From NCBI GenBank assembly GCA_958496175.1, contig OY292278.1, positions 9,052,001 through 9,116,000 on the forward strand: 64,000 nt of DNA. The letters run 5' to 3'. Source of the DNA: Sisyra terminalis (Eukaryota; Arthropoda; Insecta; Neuroptera; Sisyridae). This document shows, piece by piece, positions 26,253-38,618 of this stretch. Made by a program: the position numbers and the translations under genes. Position 1 is the stretch's first letter. Each line of letters opens with the position of its first letter. The notes under the pieces were generated by a model. That model worked only from the letters and a program-made list of their open reading frames with translations. It did no database searches and was not told where the DNA came from.

Positions 26253-27478
26253 ATGAAAGTACTTGCAGCAATTGCAGTCGTATTGATGGTATTGGGAGCT
26301 ATTGAGGCTCTTGATTCTTCTCAGGTAACATTTCATAAGTCTTATTTTTTTATCAATGTTCATAAATATTTTTTTCTGGGATCTCAGGAATTATTTCAAG
26401 AATTCATTGAAAAATATGACCGTCATTATAAATCATTGGCGGAACATAGCATGCGTTATTTGGCCTTCATGAAAAATTTGGAAAAATCAAAGCAATTACA
26501 AGAATTCGAACAAGGGACTGCTGTTTATGGAATTAACAAATTCTCTGATTTTACTGAAGACGAACTTCATACATTAAACGGTCTGAAAGTTCCTAGAATC
26601 CCACACAATGTTCCCAAACCTTCACCCTGGCCAGCTTCGGTTCCTGATAGTTTCGATTGGAGAGATCACAATGCTGTTACCCCAGTTAAGAATCAAGGAG
26701 GTTGCAGAACTTGTTGGGCATTTTCAGCTGTTGGTAAGTTGAATAGTAGACCATGAATTGGATCAGAAAGTTTTCCTATTTTACCTGAACAATTTTTCTA
26801 GCAAACATTGAAGGACAATATGCAATCAAGTATGGGAATCTTGTTTCCCTATCAGAACAAGAATTAACAGATTGTGACAGAATTGATGGCCATTGCTTGG
26901 GTGGTGGTGAAACTTACGACGCTTTCCAGTGCGTCCTCTTTTCATTAAGATAATATTTCATAAAATTTACTAAAACCATACCATATTGTTAATTTTAGGG
27001 CCATTATTGACATAGGAGGTCTGGAATCAGATACGGACTATCCATATGTGGACAAAAAACAAAATTGTACATATGATAAATCCAAGTCGGTTACACAATT
27101 GAGCGCATACAAAAACTTAACTCAAGATGAAACACAATTGGCAGCTTGGTTAGCACAAAATGGACCAATTAGCGTCGGTGTCAATGCAAATCCTTTCCAA
27201 TCGTACACTTCTGGAATAATTAACAACCCAAAGTGTAAAGGAGGTTACCGTTTGGACCATGCTGTTACTCTGGTTGGATATGGCACTGAAAACAGTAAGA
27301 CACATATAAAAAAAGTCAATGTTTATCTATTTTCTTGGAAATTTTTTTAGATCTTGATTATTGGATCATTAAGAACTCATGGGGTGCCGATTGGGGTGAA
27401 CAAGGATATGTTCGGTTAGCACGTGGTGTTGATATGTGCGGAGTAGCTGAACAAGCAACCACATCAATTTTGGTGTAA
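26253..27478 (+). CDS. C1A cysteine peptidase, cathepsin L/F-like, copy 5
   Basis: Exons 26253-26324, 26388-26733, 26802-26928, 26999-27294 and 27351-27478, all GT-AG, give 322 residues. The signal peptide is [19 protein letters not shown], and the propeptide has GINKFSDF, the best GxNxFxD match in the cluster. Cys133, His269, Asn289 and Gln127 are present, but the loop before the nucleophile reads [10 protein letters not shown]: the Gly that lines the S1 subsite in papain is Arg. Exon 3 has [13 protein letters not shown] where the others have HCNGGGWPYDAYQ, again near the substrate cleft. It is the most diverged active copy and probably differs in specificity (inference). The 3' flank is shared with the relic at 16521. 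Confidence 0.93.
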
Positions 27479-28021
27479 TCTAATTGATTAATGATTTATT
27501 TTCAAAAGTGTAAAATATTGCTCTAATTTCACAAAATGTTTGTTTTATAGAAGAATAAGAAAACATAATACTTAAACATATTTCATATTTCAAGTTTTTT
27601 CATTAAACTTAAACTAAATGATCAACAAATGTTATACAGTTTATTGATTTTTAAAAGCTAGGCATCTTTATTCTTGCTGGCGTAATTTATCTTCACGTGT
27701 TTGGGAAAAAAAAACAATATTCTTATGAAAAAAAATTAAAACTATGTTTAGAAATACAACTACGATTACACTTCTAGATTACACATTGACCAATTTTCGA
27801 TTCACTGATAAAAAAATATGAAGTTTGATTATTTTTGTGTAAATTTAAAAAAAAATTGCTTAAAACTCAATATAAAATTATATGTTATCTTTGAAACTCA
27901 CCGTCAAATTCTCAACCTATTAACGATTATAAATTTCATAAAAATAATATTTCAGTGAAGAATCCTTTATTTTAAGTTAGCCTTCCCTAATATTTAAAAC
28001 ATAATCTCTAATCTACACTAA
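27479..28021 (+). repeat. 3' flank of copy 5
   Basis: AATAAG at 27554-27559 is a weak poly(A) signal; the relic copy has AATAAA at the same place. The first 330 bp are homologous to 16608-16935, and 27920-28015 resembles 24050-24150. No gene is seen. Confidence 0.55.
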
Positions 28022-28023
28022 TA

Positions 28024-28630
28024 CAGTGGACCCCCGATAATCCGGCCCTCGGCTAATCCGGCATCTCCTGTAATCCGACAGGGTCTATTATTTATTATTT
28101 ATTGAATATTTTTTTGATAATCTTCGCTACACAGAGAAAAAAACATACTACTATAAAGAAATTTTCTTCATACTATAGGTAAAGCTATTCTTTTGTTTAC
28201 CTATAATGTAATAACAAATGCTTATAATAAAACAATAAATATTGATGTTCTTTTGTCAAGAAAATAATATCAATACCAATAAAATGAATAATTTTTGATT
28301 ATTTGTATGTACATTTGTTTGTGCACAATCCTTTCCTAATGTAAAATAATCCTAATGTAAAACCCTAATGTAAATAAAACGTAAGTTCTCTAATGTGTTG
28401 TTTAATTTACTAAATTTGATATATACATAATGAAGTATGATTTGTACTTCAGAGTACATAATATGTATATAACATGTAGAATCTTATTGGATCTGTAATT
28501 AGTCGGAATACAAGGTTCTCTTTCGTAAAAAATTCCGGACTATAGGGAGTCTTAGGCAGTACTCTATAATCCGATAAATTTGCTAATCCAACTCTGCCCT
28601 GCAAACTGTTTGTCGGATTACCGTCCATTG
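28024..28630. mobile_element. pogo/Tigger-like MITE
   Basis: Starts CAGTGGACCCCCGATAATCC and ends with the imperfect inverse CGGATTACCGTCCATTG. TA lies on both sides (28022-28023, 28631-28632). The terminal sequence and TA duplication are typical of the pogo/Tigger branch of Tc1/mariner. At 607 bp without a transposase it is non-autonomous. Confidence 0.85.
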
Positions 28631-28632
28631 TA

Positions 28633-30491
28633 CATAAAATTCTTACGAATGTCTGTACATTTAGATTTCTAACCCAATTTCAGGGTAAATATTTGCTTTA
28701 AGAGGCTCTTATTTCAAATTTAATATTTTTAAGACTTTTGTCTCTCTGTCTGACTGTGTGTTGCGATTTAACTAAAGAATGGAACCACTGAATTTAATGA
28801 AATTTGGTAATAAGATGCAACACAATTTCCCACAGACTATAGGCTACTTATCATTCCTTAAAAATAATATGGAAAGGTATTTCTTAGGGATGAAACAAAA
28901 AATTTTTACTTTAGACAGACGAGTTATATATCATTGGAAAGATAATTAAAAGTTAAAAAATAATCTGATTTAATATTTTTCGTTGAACTCATAAAAAGCA
29001 CAGTAAATTCAATTTAATGTCTAAAAAATTGCCTCTTTGAAATATAAACGTTTGTATATATATAAAACAAATGGTTGATGTTGATAGCGTAATGGCTTAT
29101 GTATTTGACATTCTGATGTTCCTAATTAAAAAGACGTGGGTTCGAATCTTACAGTAAAATTTTTCTTTATTTATTTTTTTACAAAATTGTTTTATATAGA
29201 CCCTTAGAGTTGCTGAATATTGAAATATTTACAAAAAAATAATAGTAGTAGTAATAAAAATAATAGTAATAAAACTTTAAGTAAATACGTTTTTAAAATC
29301 GTGCATACATAAACTCCTGTAATTATATATCTCCTCTGACTGATGAAATTTTAATATTCGGTGTATTCCTTATAAGAAGTAGACATCTGATAAGTATTAT
29401 TTGTTTTGAAAATTCCTACCCTAAAAGAGTAAAAAGTGTGACTTAGTTTGTATGAGAAAATGTAAAGTCAATCAACAATCGAAATTTTGAATTTAATAAG
29501 TGTAATTAATAAATAAATAATTAATAAATAATAAGTTTCTGTTTTTGTTATATCATTTTAATAACAGCATTTTAAATAACGTCATTTCACTTAATTAGTA
29601 TGAAAACTTATGTAGAAGGTTCTTATACCAAATACCAAAAAGGCAGTTTTTAATTTTTGTGTTTTTCAACAATCAAACTTTTTAAAATCTAATTTTTATG
29701 AACCAATGATTGTGATCTGGAGCAATTATATATTCTTCTGAAATGCATTAAGGGAGCAATTTTTTATCATATATTTCATTATCAATTAAAATATATAATC
29801 TTCAAACTAATATTTCATCGGTATTTAGAACAATTAGAAAACCAATTATTGCTATTGAAAATAAATAAAATATTCGAACTTACTTCCACGCTTTCCATCT
29901 ATTTCCAATAATTTTATATGTATAACGTCCAAATAAGTGAAATCGAATTGCTTTTTAGTCATGATAATTAAAATAAAGAAGAACATTTTTTTTTTCGTTT
30001 TACAATGTATTTTCCAATATAACTGCATATTTTTGTCGATGAAATTTGGAAAGTGTTTTCTTTAAACGATGCAGATATATAATAAGAAAGGGTTTTTGAT
30101 AATTCATCCCTTAAAAGAGTGAAAAATGAGACCAAAGTTTGTACGGCATAATGTTTTTATTTTAAGTATAGATACTGATTGATTTATGGATTATTTGGTT
30201 CACGGTAGGTATACCTACCGTAGGTATATGTGATAAACCATATTCTCTTTAGATATTTATAAATATTTTTTGAAAATTACTTGATCATTACATACAAATA
30301 TTTAATTCTTTGCAGCAGTTTAATTAATGTGTCTTTTTAAAGTTGACAAAATAGTGTTTTTAAATATGATTATGTTTTTCGTAAAAGAAATAAGAAAAAT
30401 AAAAATTTGCATATACCACACAAATAGCAAATCTAAAAAGAAAATATAATCTACACCTACGTTACGCAGACGAAGTCGCGGGGATCAGCTT
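28633..30491 (-). mobile_element. Interspersed repeat R1, long copy c, with tRNA-like boxes
   Basis: The reverse-oriented long form of R1 has its GATCCCCGCGACTTCG end at 30466-30487 and its TTAGAT/GACAGA-type end near 28640. Inside it, on the plus strand, TAGCGTAATGG (29085-29095) fits an RNA polymerase III A box. GGTTCGAATC (29139-29148) is a near-perfect B box. This tRNA-like module is also present at 61000-61060. The rest is AT-rich without an ORF. Confidence 0.7.
29080..29160 (+). other. tRNA-like module inside repeat R1
   Basis: A-box-like and B-box-like sequences are 44 bp apart, followed by a T-run at 29158-29163 (a possible Pol III stop). I could not fold a complete cloverleaf with an acceptor stem, so it is a tRNA-derived promoter rather than a tRNA gene. 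Confidence 0.5.
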
Positions 30492-30549
30492 GTAATTCAT
30501 AAAATAGAATCTGTTATAAACAACTTCAAGAAAATTAAAATTACTAATA

Positions 30550-31215
30550 CTTTTTTGGGTACCTGGTCTCACAGAAGGTCACTGGAGGGTGGACAAAATA
30601 TTTAAAAAGAAATATGTTTAAACTTTCACTCGCCACTTTAAAATCGGAAAAAGGATCAATATATGTACAAAGAAATGAAGAGTATTCCAAAAGAAAAGAA
30701 AATAATTCATCGAAGAACTCCTTTTATATTACATATCGTACAATGGTTTAAAGATTGTGGTTCTCTCCAAACTTCAGCTTCAGAAGGATTAATATAATTA
30801 CCAAAATAAATTCAGGACATCGTTCTTCCCCTTTTAAAAGTCACCATTGTACTTATTCCGAAAGATGAGCCACCTTAACCATAAGCTGGAAGTTTCAAGG
30901 AATAAAATATATTAATGATTTTGTATATTCGAAAAAAAATAGTTAAATTATCCAATACTTCAAATATATCTAGACGAGTTATTCGGTTGAAAAGATAATT
31001 AGGTAAAAATATTTGCTAAGAGTTTGAGGATTGCCTCAGAGAGGACGCCAATGTTCATATTCTCAATCATTTACATTATAATTACCAATTCAAAAGCTCA
31101 TCAATCCATCATCAATCAACACTGTTTTCATCAATTTTTTTAAAATAAAACCCTTGGAAAAATAAACACTAAGATAGATGAGGGATTGTCAAGAGTTTAA
31201 TCGTTGTAAAGGGAA
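30550..31215 (+). repeat. Duplicated block X, orphan copy
   Basis: Homologous to 21663-22475 and 15000-15655 but not followed by a peptidase gene. It is the last trace of the duplicated unit and marks the right edge of the cluster. Confidence 0.7.
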
Positions 31216-33200
31216 GGAACTAAAAACTAAAATAGTAACAAAATAGACGCTAAAGATGTATTATTTCATAATTCTTTGATATATATTTGACTTTTGAGAA
31301 ATTTTGTCATTAAAATTTATTTGCATAGTCACTAAACGGTTACAGATGGTTACATCGATTTTTAAAACTGATATGCAAGAAAAAAGAGTCAGCTAATTTT
31401 TTTTTCTTTCCTACACTAAAAAATAACTTTATTTTACCTTTTGAATTTAAGAAAATAAAAATCCAAAGATCAGAAAGCATAAAAATCACATTTCCTAAAT
31501 ATTTGAGGCTAAATTAAAAGTGTAAGAGCTTTCTGGCAATTTCATATTAAAGGGAGTTTAAAATTTACCGAAAATTCTTTAATACCATGTTAAAAAGGAA
31601 TTAATTGTTGTTAATATTTATTTGGGATAAAAAAACAGAAAATAAATTAACCGATTAAAGTGTTTTGGTCTTAATTCGCCAACCTGTTTGAGAATTTGAT
31701 TCGATTTCTAAAAATAGAGATCGAATTATCCAATGTGTTTCCACCTCATTAATTTCTTGTTTAAATTTAAAACCAATTCTCGATCGAATTATTTATTGTT
31801 AAAAGCCTAATTCAATTGTAATCAATCTTTTTTTGAACATTTAAAAAAAAACAACCTCTTGTTGTTCAATGGGTATGTTTCCATTCAACTTTCGATGCCT
31901 TCTGTAAATCGAGAAAGAATTGATAAGTTAATTCATTTCCCAACAAATTAATGACGTGTCTTGAGAAATATAAATATTAATTTATGATAAATTAATCAGT
32001 TAAATCGTACATGTCTATATGAATTATTATCTACATAGACATGTGTTGAACGATGTTCGAAAATTGAAATAATCTGAACAAGCATTCAAAAAATGTTCGA
32101 ATCCAGTCGCCCGCAACTTAGGCGCCATATACCTAATGGGAGGTATCAAATATATGAAAACATTAAAAAAAAAAAGTAAAAGAAATATCAAGCGGCAAAT
32201 AAATATTTTTGTAGTTAAAAAAAAAAGTTAAAGACATTATTCAAATTAAATAGACATTCAATAAATTATAAAAAAAAATCCGCTTGATAAAAATCAGGCA
32301 TGTCTAATCTGAATGGATAAAAAAGGAGTAATAAGAATCATAATAATAAAAATAAAATAGTGATGATGTTGGTCACACCAGGAGGCCCCGCCGCGCTGGT
32401 GGTATCGTGGACGATTTAATATTATCCCGTACTTCTTGAACTGAAGTCCACGTTGAAGACAACCAGTTCGAGACTTTGATACCACCTACAAGACAAACAT
32501 CAACATTTTCAAAATAAGGTAAAAGGATCGCAACGCATTGAGACATTGGTATAGAGAAAATGATGAATCGTCAACATGTCAACATCTGCCTTTTATTAGT
32601 ACAATATTACCATTAATAAACTCCAACGAAATCTGAGCTGATTATTCAGTACATAAAGGTGCCAGAAAGAAATAGGGAAAGTCTTCCACTTCTCTATTGC
32701 GTCTGTAAAAAATACATCTTAATTGATTTCAAATACCTCAACTTAAATTTGAAATAAGTTAAACAAAAAAGAAAAGAACCAATTAAATTTAATTGTACCG
32801 AGAGTGACAGGAATATTTTCTTTTTTTCACAAGAAATTTTCCTTCCCCAAAACGTAAGAAGACATCATAAGAAGACAACATCTAGAAGGTCAATACTTTT
32901 CTGTTGTATCCATGCAAGATTACAGCTTTATTTTTGGATCAAAATAATCATTTTTAAATTGTTTTCCAGCCATTTTAAAAATAAAATGAATTGCGTAATC
33001 TTTGGAAAAAAATTGAAAAATTTGTTCAACATTTAAGACCTCAAGCTTTAGATCATAACACCATACTAATCCAGGCGACTTTCCACTAATCCAACCATTT
33101 AGTAGGCCTGATTCTCGACAACAAGGCGGAAATGTAACGATTGACATCGTTTAACATTGATAAATATTATTGTAAAGTTTTAGATCCTCGATGATGATAA
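31216..33200. other. Unassigned DNA
   Basis: No gene is recognised. A GC-richer island at 32370-32510 has short open frames on both strands but no family match. A 75-codon minus-strand frame at 32920-33147 is likewise unassigned. Confidence 0.4.
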
Positions 33201-33203
33201 ATT

Positions 33204-33285
33204 GGTAAAAATATTCAGAGAACTAGGATCAAATAATAACCAGTCAAAACTATTTATTACATGCGCTTGTAATAGTTTTGACTAA
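33204..33285. repeat. Nested hairpins at the insertion site of copy b
   Basis: AGTCAAAACTA (33242 on) pairs with TAGTTTTGACT (to 33283) around a short loop. In addition 33204-33240 is the inverse of 34458-34496 on the far side of the transposon (GGTAAAAATATTCAGAG). The transposon has landed in the loop of a larger palindrome. Confidence 0.75.
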
Positions 33286-33288
33286 TTA

Positions 33289-34457
33289 CACTGATCAACA
33301 AAATTTTGTAACAAGAAAAGTAAGCAGTAATTTCTAAATATCTACCTTACCTCTCCACAAAATCATATGTATATTAATTTGAGTAGGTCTAGTTTCCGTG
33401 ATATTTTGTAACAATGTCTGTGGTGTTATGAATATTTTGGGAATACAATACAAAATTAAAGAGTGGCGTTTATTTATTGATGCTTCAAAAACAAGCTTAA
33501 AGGCAGTTTTGTTACAATGGTAATAATCTTCCCTCTGTATCGGTAGATTATAGTGCTAACATGAAAGAATCCTATGAAACAATGAAATTTCTTTTAGAAA
33601 AGAATAAATATGACGAACATAAATGGAAAATTTGCGGAGATTTAAAAGTTGTTGCCCTTTTATTAGGATTGCAACTTGGGTGTACACAATTTTGTTGTTT
33701 TCTTTGTTAATGGGACAGTAGGGATAGGGAAAACCATTACGCTAAAAAAAAAACTTTGTGAAAGCAATGGATAATGGCGCTGGATTTCAATACCTAAAAG
33801 AAAAATTCCCTAAAATCAGTGACGCTAAGATTAAAGAAGGTGTGTTTGTAGGTCCTCAAATCAGGCAAGTGATAAGAGATGATATATTTAAAGAACAACT
33901 CAATGGTCTAGAAAAACTAGCTTGGGAATCACATAAAAATCACTGAAAATTTTCTTGGAAATCACCGATCAAATGACTATAAAACTATTGTCGAGGAACT
34001 TTTAGAGATTTATAAAGCATTAGGCTGCAATATGTCCTTAAAAATACATTTTTTACATTCACATTTAGACTTTTTTCCCCTAAACTTGAGTGCCGTTAGT
34101 GATGAGCACGGGGAAAGATTCCACCAAGACATTTTTACCATAGAAAAACGATACCAGGGAAAATGGAGTCCAACTATTCTAGCAGATTATTGCTGGGGAT
34201 TACAGAGGAACATTCTTGACGATAAATACAGGGGAAAATCATAAGAAAGTACATATATTAATATTATAACATTGATAAAAATTTAATTTTTGTTAAAATA
34301 ATTTGTATTTTAAGAAAAGTAAAAAGAATCATATTACAATAAAACTATTCGTATCTAAAAGTTTAGACTACTTATTCTACTCTACTTGACCTTATTCCTA
34401 ACAGAATCAACCAAAATTTTTCTTGTTACACAGAAAATTTTTTTTTGTTGATCAGTG
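33289..34457 (+). mobile_element. CACTG-ended DNA transposon, copy b
   Basis: Ends CACTGATCAACA and inverse, flanked by TTA (33286-33288, 34458-34460), 1,169 bp. Colinear with copy a but in opposite orientation. Confidence 0.85.
33440..34244 (+). pseudogene. Decayed TE-associated protein, copy b
   Basis: Carries the same protein segments as 24494-25310 on the plus strand: EWRLFIDASKTSLKAVLL, GVFVGPQIRQVIRDDIFKEQ, SLKIHFLHSHLDFFPLNLSA, SDEHGERFHQDIFTIEKRYQ. Frames are broken near 33700-33760 and 33930-34030, at least partly as in copy a. Both copies therefore probably descend from one already defective, internally shortened element moved in trans. Confidence 0.65.
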
Positions 34458-34460
34458 TTA

Positions 34461-35655
34461 TTATTTGATCCTAGTCCTCTGAATATTTTTACCTATTTAT
34501 TGATAAATATTTTTTTTTATTTTCCAGTTACAGTTAATAAATTGATTAATAATAATTATAAATGTCCTTTGACTTAATTTCTTGTTTATCACGATGCGGT
34601 TCAACAGTTTTTGGTTGTCATCATCAGGTAATGATTTTTTTGTCAGTTCTAAACCAATTTCATAAAGGTTGTTTGTTGTTACATAATTTGTCGTTTAGGA
34701 TATTTTTTGGATATAGTTTATGGGTTTGATATATTTCATATTCTTCTAGGATGTTCATATGTGATCATTTATTGTAATTATGTTGCGATTTAAAGTTAGT
34801 TTCGAAATTTTTTGCATCATGATTTTCGTCATAAAGGTGTTTTGTAAAATTTCTAGTTGTTGCAGGAGAGATTATACTGGAACTCACTTTGGAGGAGTAA
34901 AATTAAGGAATTAAAATTTGTGAAAAGTGATTTTCCAACCTTTGATTTGTAGACGATACAATCATAATTGTGGACAGTGGAAGAGAATTATTGGACTTCG
35001 TTCGAAGACTTCAAATCGTAATGCAAAATTTCGTTTTAAAAATAATAAGACCAATGATCGTTGATCACGATAATGATCAAAATTAGAATAAGAAAATAAA
35101 ATGCCAAAATATGATAAGAATTTTTTTTTATGGTTCTCAGTTTACGGGTCTTTATTAAGACCGAAGGTCTTCATTGAGCGAAGAAATATAACCCTTACAA
35201 AATCAACGATCTTCATCCTTAAAAGTAAACTTTAAATTGAAAAATATTATTTCCGGATTATAATTAAAAGTTATATAGAAAAATTATTTAAATAACAATC
35301 ATTTTCTTTGCGATGTATGAATTATAAATCGAAAGAAAATTTCATTCCAAATGTTCTGTACTTAAATGTCACTTTAAACGAGAAATACTAAGCTTACTTT
35401 GTACAAATCAAGGCACTGTAGGTATATGAATGGCGCAGGATACATGGGCCAATCATAACACTCCGTACAAAACTCAATCTTTAATTTGACCAATCAGTGA
35501 ATTTGTTACTAAGACTTTGTAGATTTTAACCAATGACATAATTCTAAAGATATTTTAGATACTTATTAAGATCCAAAAATATTGAAAAAACTTCAACTAA
35601 CAATAATTATCACGAATGCTCTCATCATTTTCATGACTGATTATATAATTGCACT
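34461..35655. other. Unassigned DNA
   Basis: No gene is seen. AGACCGAAGGTCT near 35158-35171 is a short palindrome next to an A-rich stretch and may belong to the following retroelement. Confidence 0.35.
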
Positions 35656-36118
35656 GATATTAAGTTCACCAAAGAAGAGCTTAACACATTAAACAAAGGT
35701 CCAGAGTTAAATTTACCAAAATTAAAAAAAACACTTAATTACAAAATATACTATTAGAACCAATCATCAGAACAAGACCTCCAGAACGAAGCAAGAACTA
35801 TAATAAAATGAGACTAAAAGAGTTTAAAATCAAATTTACATGAAATTATTAACAAAATTAAATCTTCATTCCATCAAGATCAATTAACATATACATTAAC
35901 AATATAAAAGAAAAGATACAAAAAAATAACGCTTATATCACAAAAGCCGATAAAGGATCATTGTAATCATTAACAAGGATGAATATACAATCAAAACTGA
36001 ACAATTCATTAAAGAAAATAATATAATTCATATGAAAGAAGATCCAACTGCGAACTTCACCAAAACTTTATACAAGACCATAAATGAAAGTGACTATCTT
36101 TTAAAAAACGAATTTTCA
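35656..36118 (+). pseudogene. Penelope-like element reverse transcriptase, N-terminal fragment
   Basis: Pieces read DIKFTKEELNTLNKGPELNL, IINKIKSSF, then ITKADKGS followed by VIINKDEYTIKTEQFIKENN and DPTANFTKTLYKTIN, with stops and frameshifts between. ITKADKG plus VII(N/D)K(D/Q)EY is the opening signature of Penelope-like RTs. The catalytic domain is missing. AAAACGTCGAAACGGG near 36523-36538 resembles the end region of such elements. Confidence 0.65.
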
Positions 36119-38610
36119 AATATCCTTTTTTTAGTTTTCAGAGTTTCAACTAATATTGTAAGAGATATATTGATATAGGTACCTGTTTCAAAAATTATGA
36201 AAAAATAAAATAAAAAAAAAATAACTTTCTTATAAATATACTTTAAAAAAATCAAAAGCTCAAAATTGCAATGGGTAAACTTTTTTTATATATTAGTAGT
36301 TGAAAGTTGCATTGTGAATTTTTAAAATTCATTAACTGTTGCAAAAGTTCTTGGTTAAAAGCTCTAGACACTCCATTAGATAGCCAAGTGGTTGGGGTGG
36401 TCGCTCAATCGGGAATGATATTTAAGGCAATGTTTGGATATGTTTTCTTGGCCCTTAGCCATTTTTAAATGGCTTAAATTTTAGATGATGCAGTTACAAG
36501 TGGTTTTTTATAGTTGAATGCAAAACGTCGAAACGGGTTTTAGTAAAGCTTTAGTAAGCCACCACAGCTTTTAAACCATGGCCGCTACTTGTTTTTTTTT
36601 ATTGAGAATGTGCTTTTCCTGATAAGCCGTCTGTCTAAATGGAGTCTTAGATACCTGATCTCTGTGCTGTACCACCATTGTATGAAATAATTCTTTTCAA
36701 AAAAGCAATGGCAAAACTTAATTTTTAAGTGCTCATAAAGTTAAAATTTGAAGAAGTATTTAACTTACGATAGCTTAAGGCTTCATTTTTCAGGAGATTA
36801 TTAGATGATCTCAAAATACTACCTGAAAAAATGAACGGTTTTTGAAAGCTTACGACAAAAAGCTTAATTATTTAATTTAAAAGTTGATCACCGAAACTAG
36901 ATGCTTGGTCAGTTCAATGAATTTTCCATAAAGTTTCGAGGATATTCAATGAAATTTAAATGATTTAAGAGATCGATAACATGTGTTGTTGAATAGTTGT
37001 TAAGCAGACCAAAGAACCAATATTCTTTTCTACCTGTATGTTAAAAATTAGGTTATAAAATCACACTGATGAGGCTTGATTTTGAAGTCGAATTCCTCAC
37101 ATAATTTGCCATCATCCAATCAAGACTCATCACCGTGATCAAAAGAAATCGTTCCGTACAGGAAAAAAAATCTATTATCCAATAATTAAGATCAATAAAA
37201 ATAAATTTCAAGGCAGTTATTATAACAAACGGTACAAAACGAATCGTTTTCAAGAAAAAAAAATCATCATCGATGACTCGAAAAGGATGATGAATTATCT
37301 GAAACGACAAAGACGTCAACATTCAATTAACAATAAAGGCCTCTTATAAAAAAATAATCGCCATCCTTTTCCCAATTGTAATTATTGAGAATTATTATTA
37401 TTATTATTATTATTATTACTGAACGTATTGTTGAAAGATGATAAAAACGAGGATCTGAAAAAGAATATTTCTCGTTCGATCATCACGATAATATGATATT
37501 TTTCAATAAGCAACTAATGATGGTGACGTCAGCAAGTTTTAAGGATCGCGGAGTTGGGGACCACCCAACCGTACCCGAAAACGTCACTTTATAATAAATA
37601 ACATTAATTGTCGACATTAAGTTGATGGAAAATAATGATGAGGAAAAAGCCATTGTAAAAGGAAGACCAAATCCCGGTGATCATCTTCGTCGTCATCCTC
37701 ATCGTCATCGTTAAACACAGCTGAGGCTGATATTGCTATCGGATTTTCGATCGTAAACTAGCAGTGCATCTCGTTTGCTCCACTTTGTGGCCCTTTTGTT
37801 TGTTGTGTCCTCTTTGTTGCCAGATAATATCTTAATTATGGACGTAGTAGATCGAGCAAACATTTCTGTTATGTTTCAACGGGAAAAAATCCTTTCGTTT
37901 CTTTTTTCCTTCACTGTTTGTTTTTATTTCTGTTAAGAAAATTTTCAAAGAAAAATTAATTTTCCCACGACAAGAAAAATCGTGATCGAATATTAATTGA
38001 TATAAATATTTAATTGACCATTACTGCATTTTTATTTTGGTGCTTAAATCACGACAAAGCGTTTCAAAATCACTTTTTATAAGAAAACTTCTTTAACTAT
38101 TACTTACTGCTCTTTATTAATTGAAATTTCCTGAATCATTGGAGTCAATTTCGATTAAATATTACTTACAAACTTTCGTTGGAAAATTTTAGACATCTCT
38201 GGATCAGTAAGTATGAAATGCCAACAATAAGGCATAAAAACTATTCTCTTGAATTTTATGTACTTCATCATCATGTACTCGTAGTTGTACAAATGGCAAT
38301 TATAAGTAATTAGTATTTTGGGAAATCAACGTTAGATACATTAATGGTAGAAGGGAAATTTAAAAGATATATTTGTAATCAGCAACCCCTAAATCTCTTA
38401 CAATTTTGAATTTTTACGGAAATTAAAAAAAAAATCATGAAATGATATTCCTGAACACCCAGATAAATTGAGGAATTTAGCAAACCCAATTTTTATGATC
38501 AGTGATTTTGTACATCCCTAGAATGTGTTTTAGGCTTATTTTGGGCGAAATTTATCAATAACTCTAAATGCCTATCCTCCAATAATACAAACGGTAGACT
38601 TCAGGGGTTA
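36119..38610. other. Unassigned DNA with a TTA microsatellite
   Basis: (ATT)n lies at 37391-37418. A stretch at 37540-37760 is richer in GC with a CATC/GTC-rich run (37675-37715) and could be promoter-like. No gene is recognised. Confidence 0.4.
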
Positions 38611-38618
38611 TATACAGT

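Noticed and set aside
32294..32485. 63-codon minus frame in a GC-richer island
   Set aside because: No recognisable domain, and other frames of the island are equally open; could be an exon but cannot be supported.
36380..36405. tRNA-like start TAGCCAAGTGGTTGGGG
   Set aside because: An A-box match is present, but there is no B box and no cloverleaf in the following 80 bases.
37391..37418. ATT repeat as a possible short-spaced array
   Set aside because: Simple microsatellite; no spacer structure.
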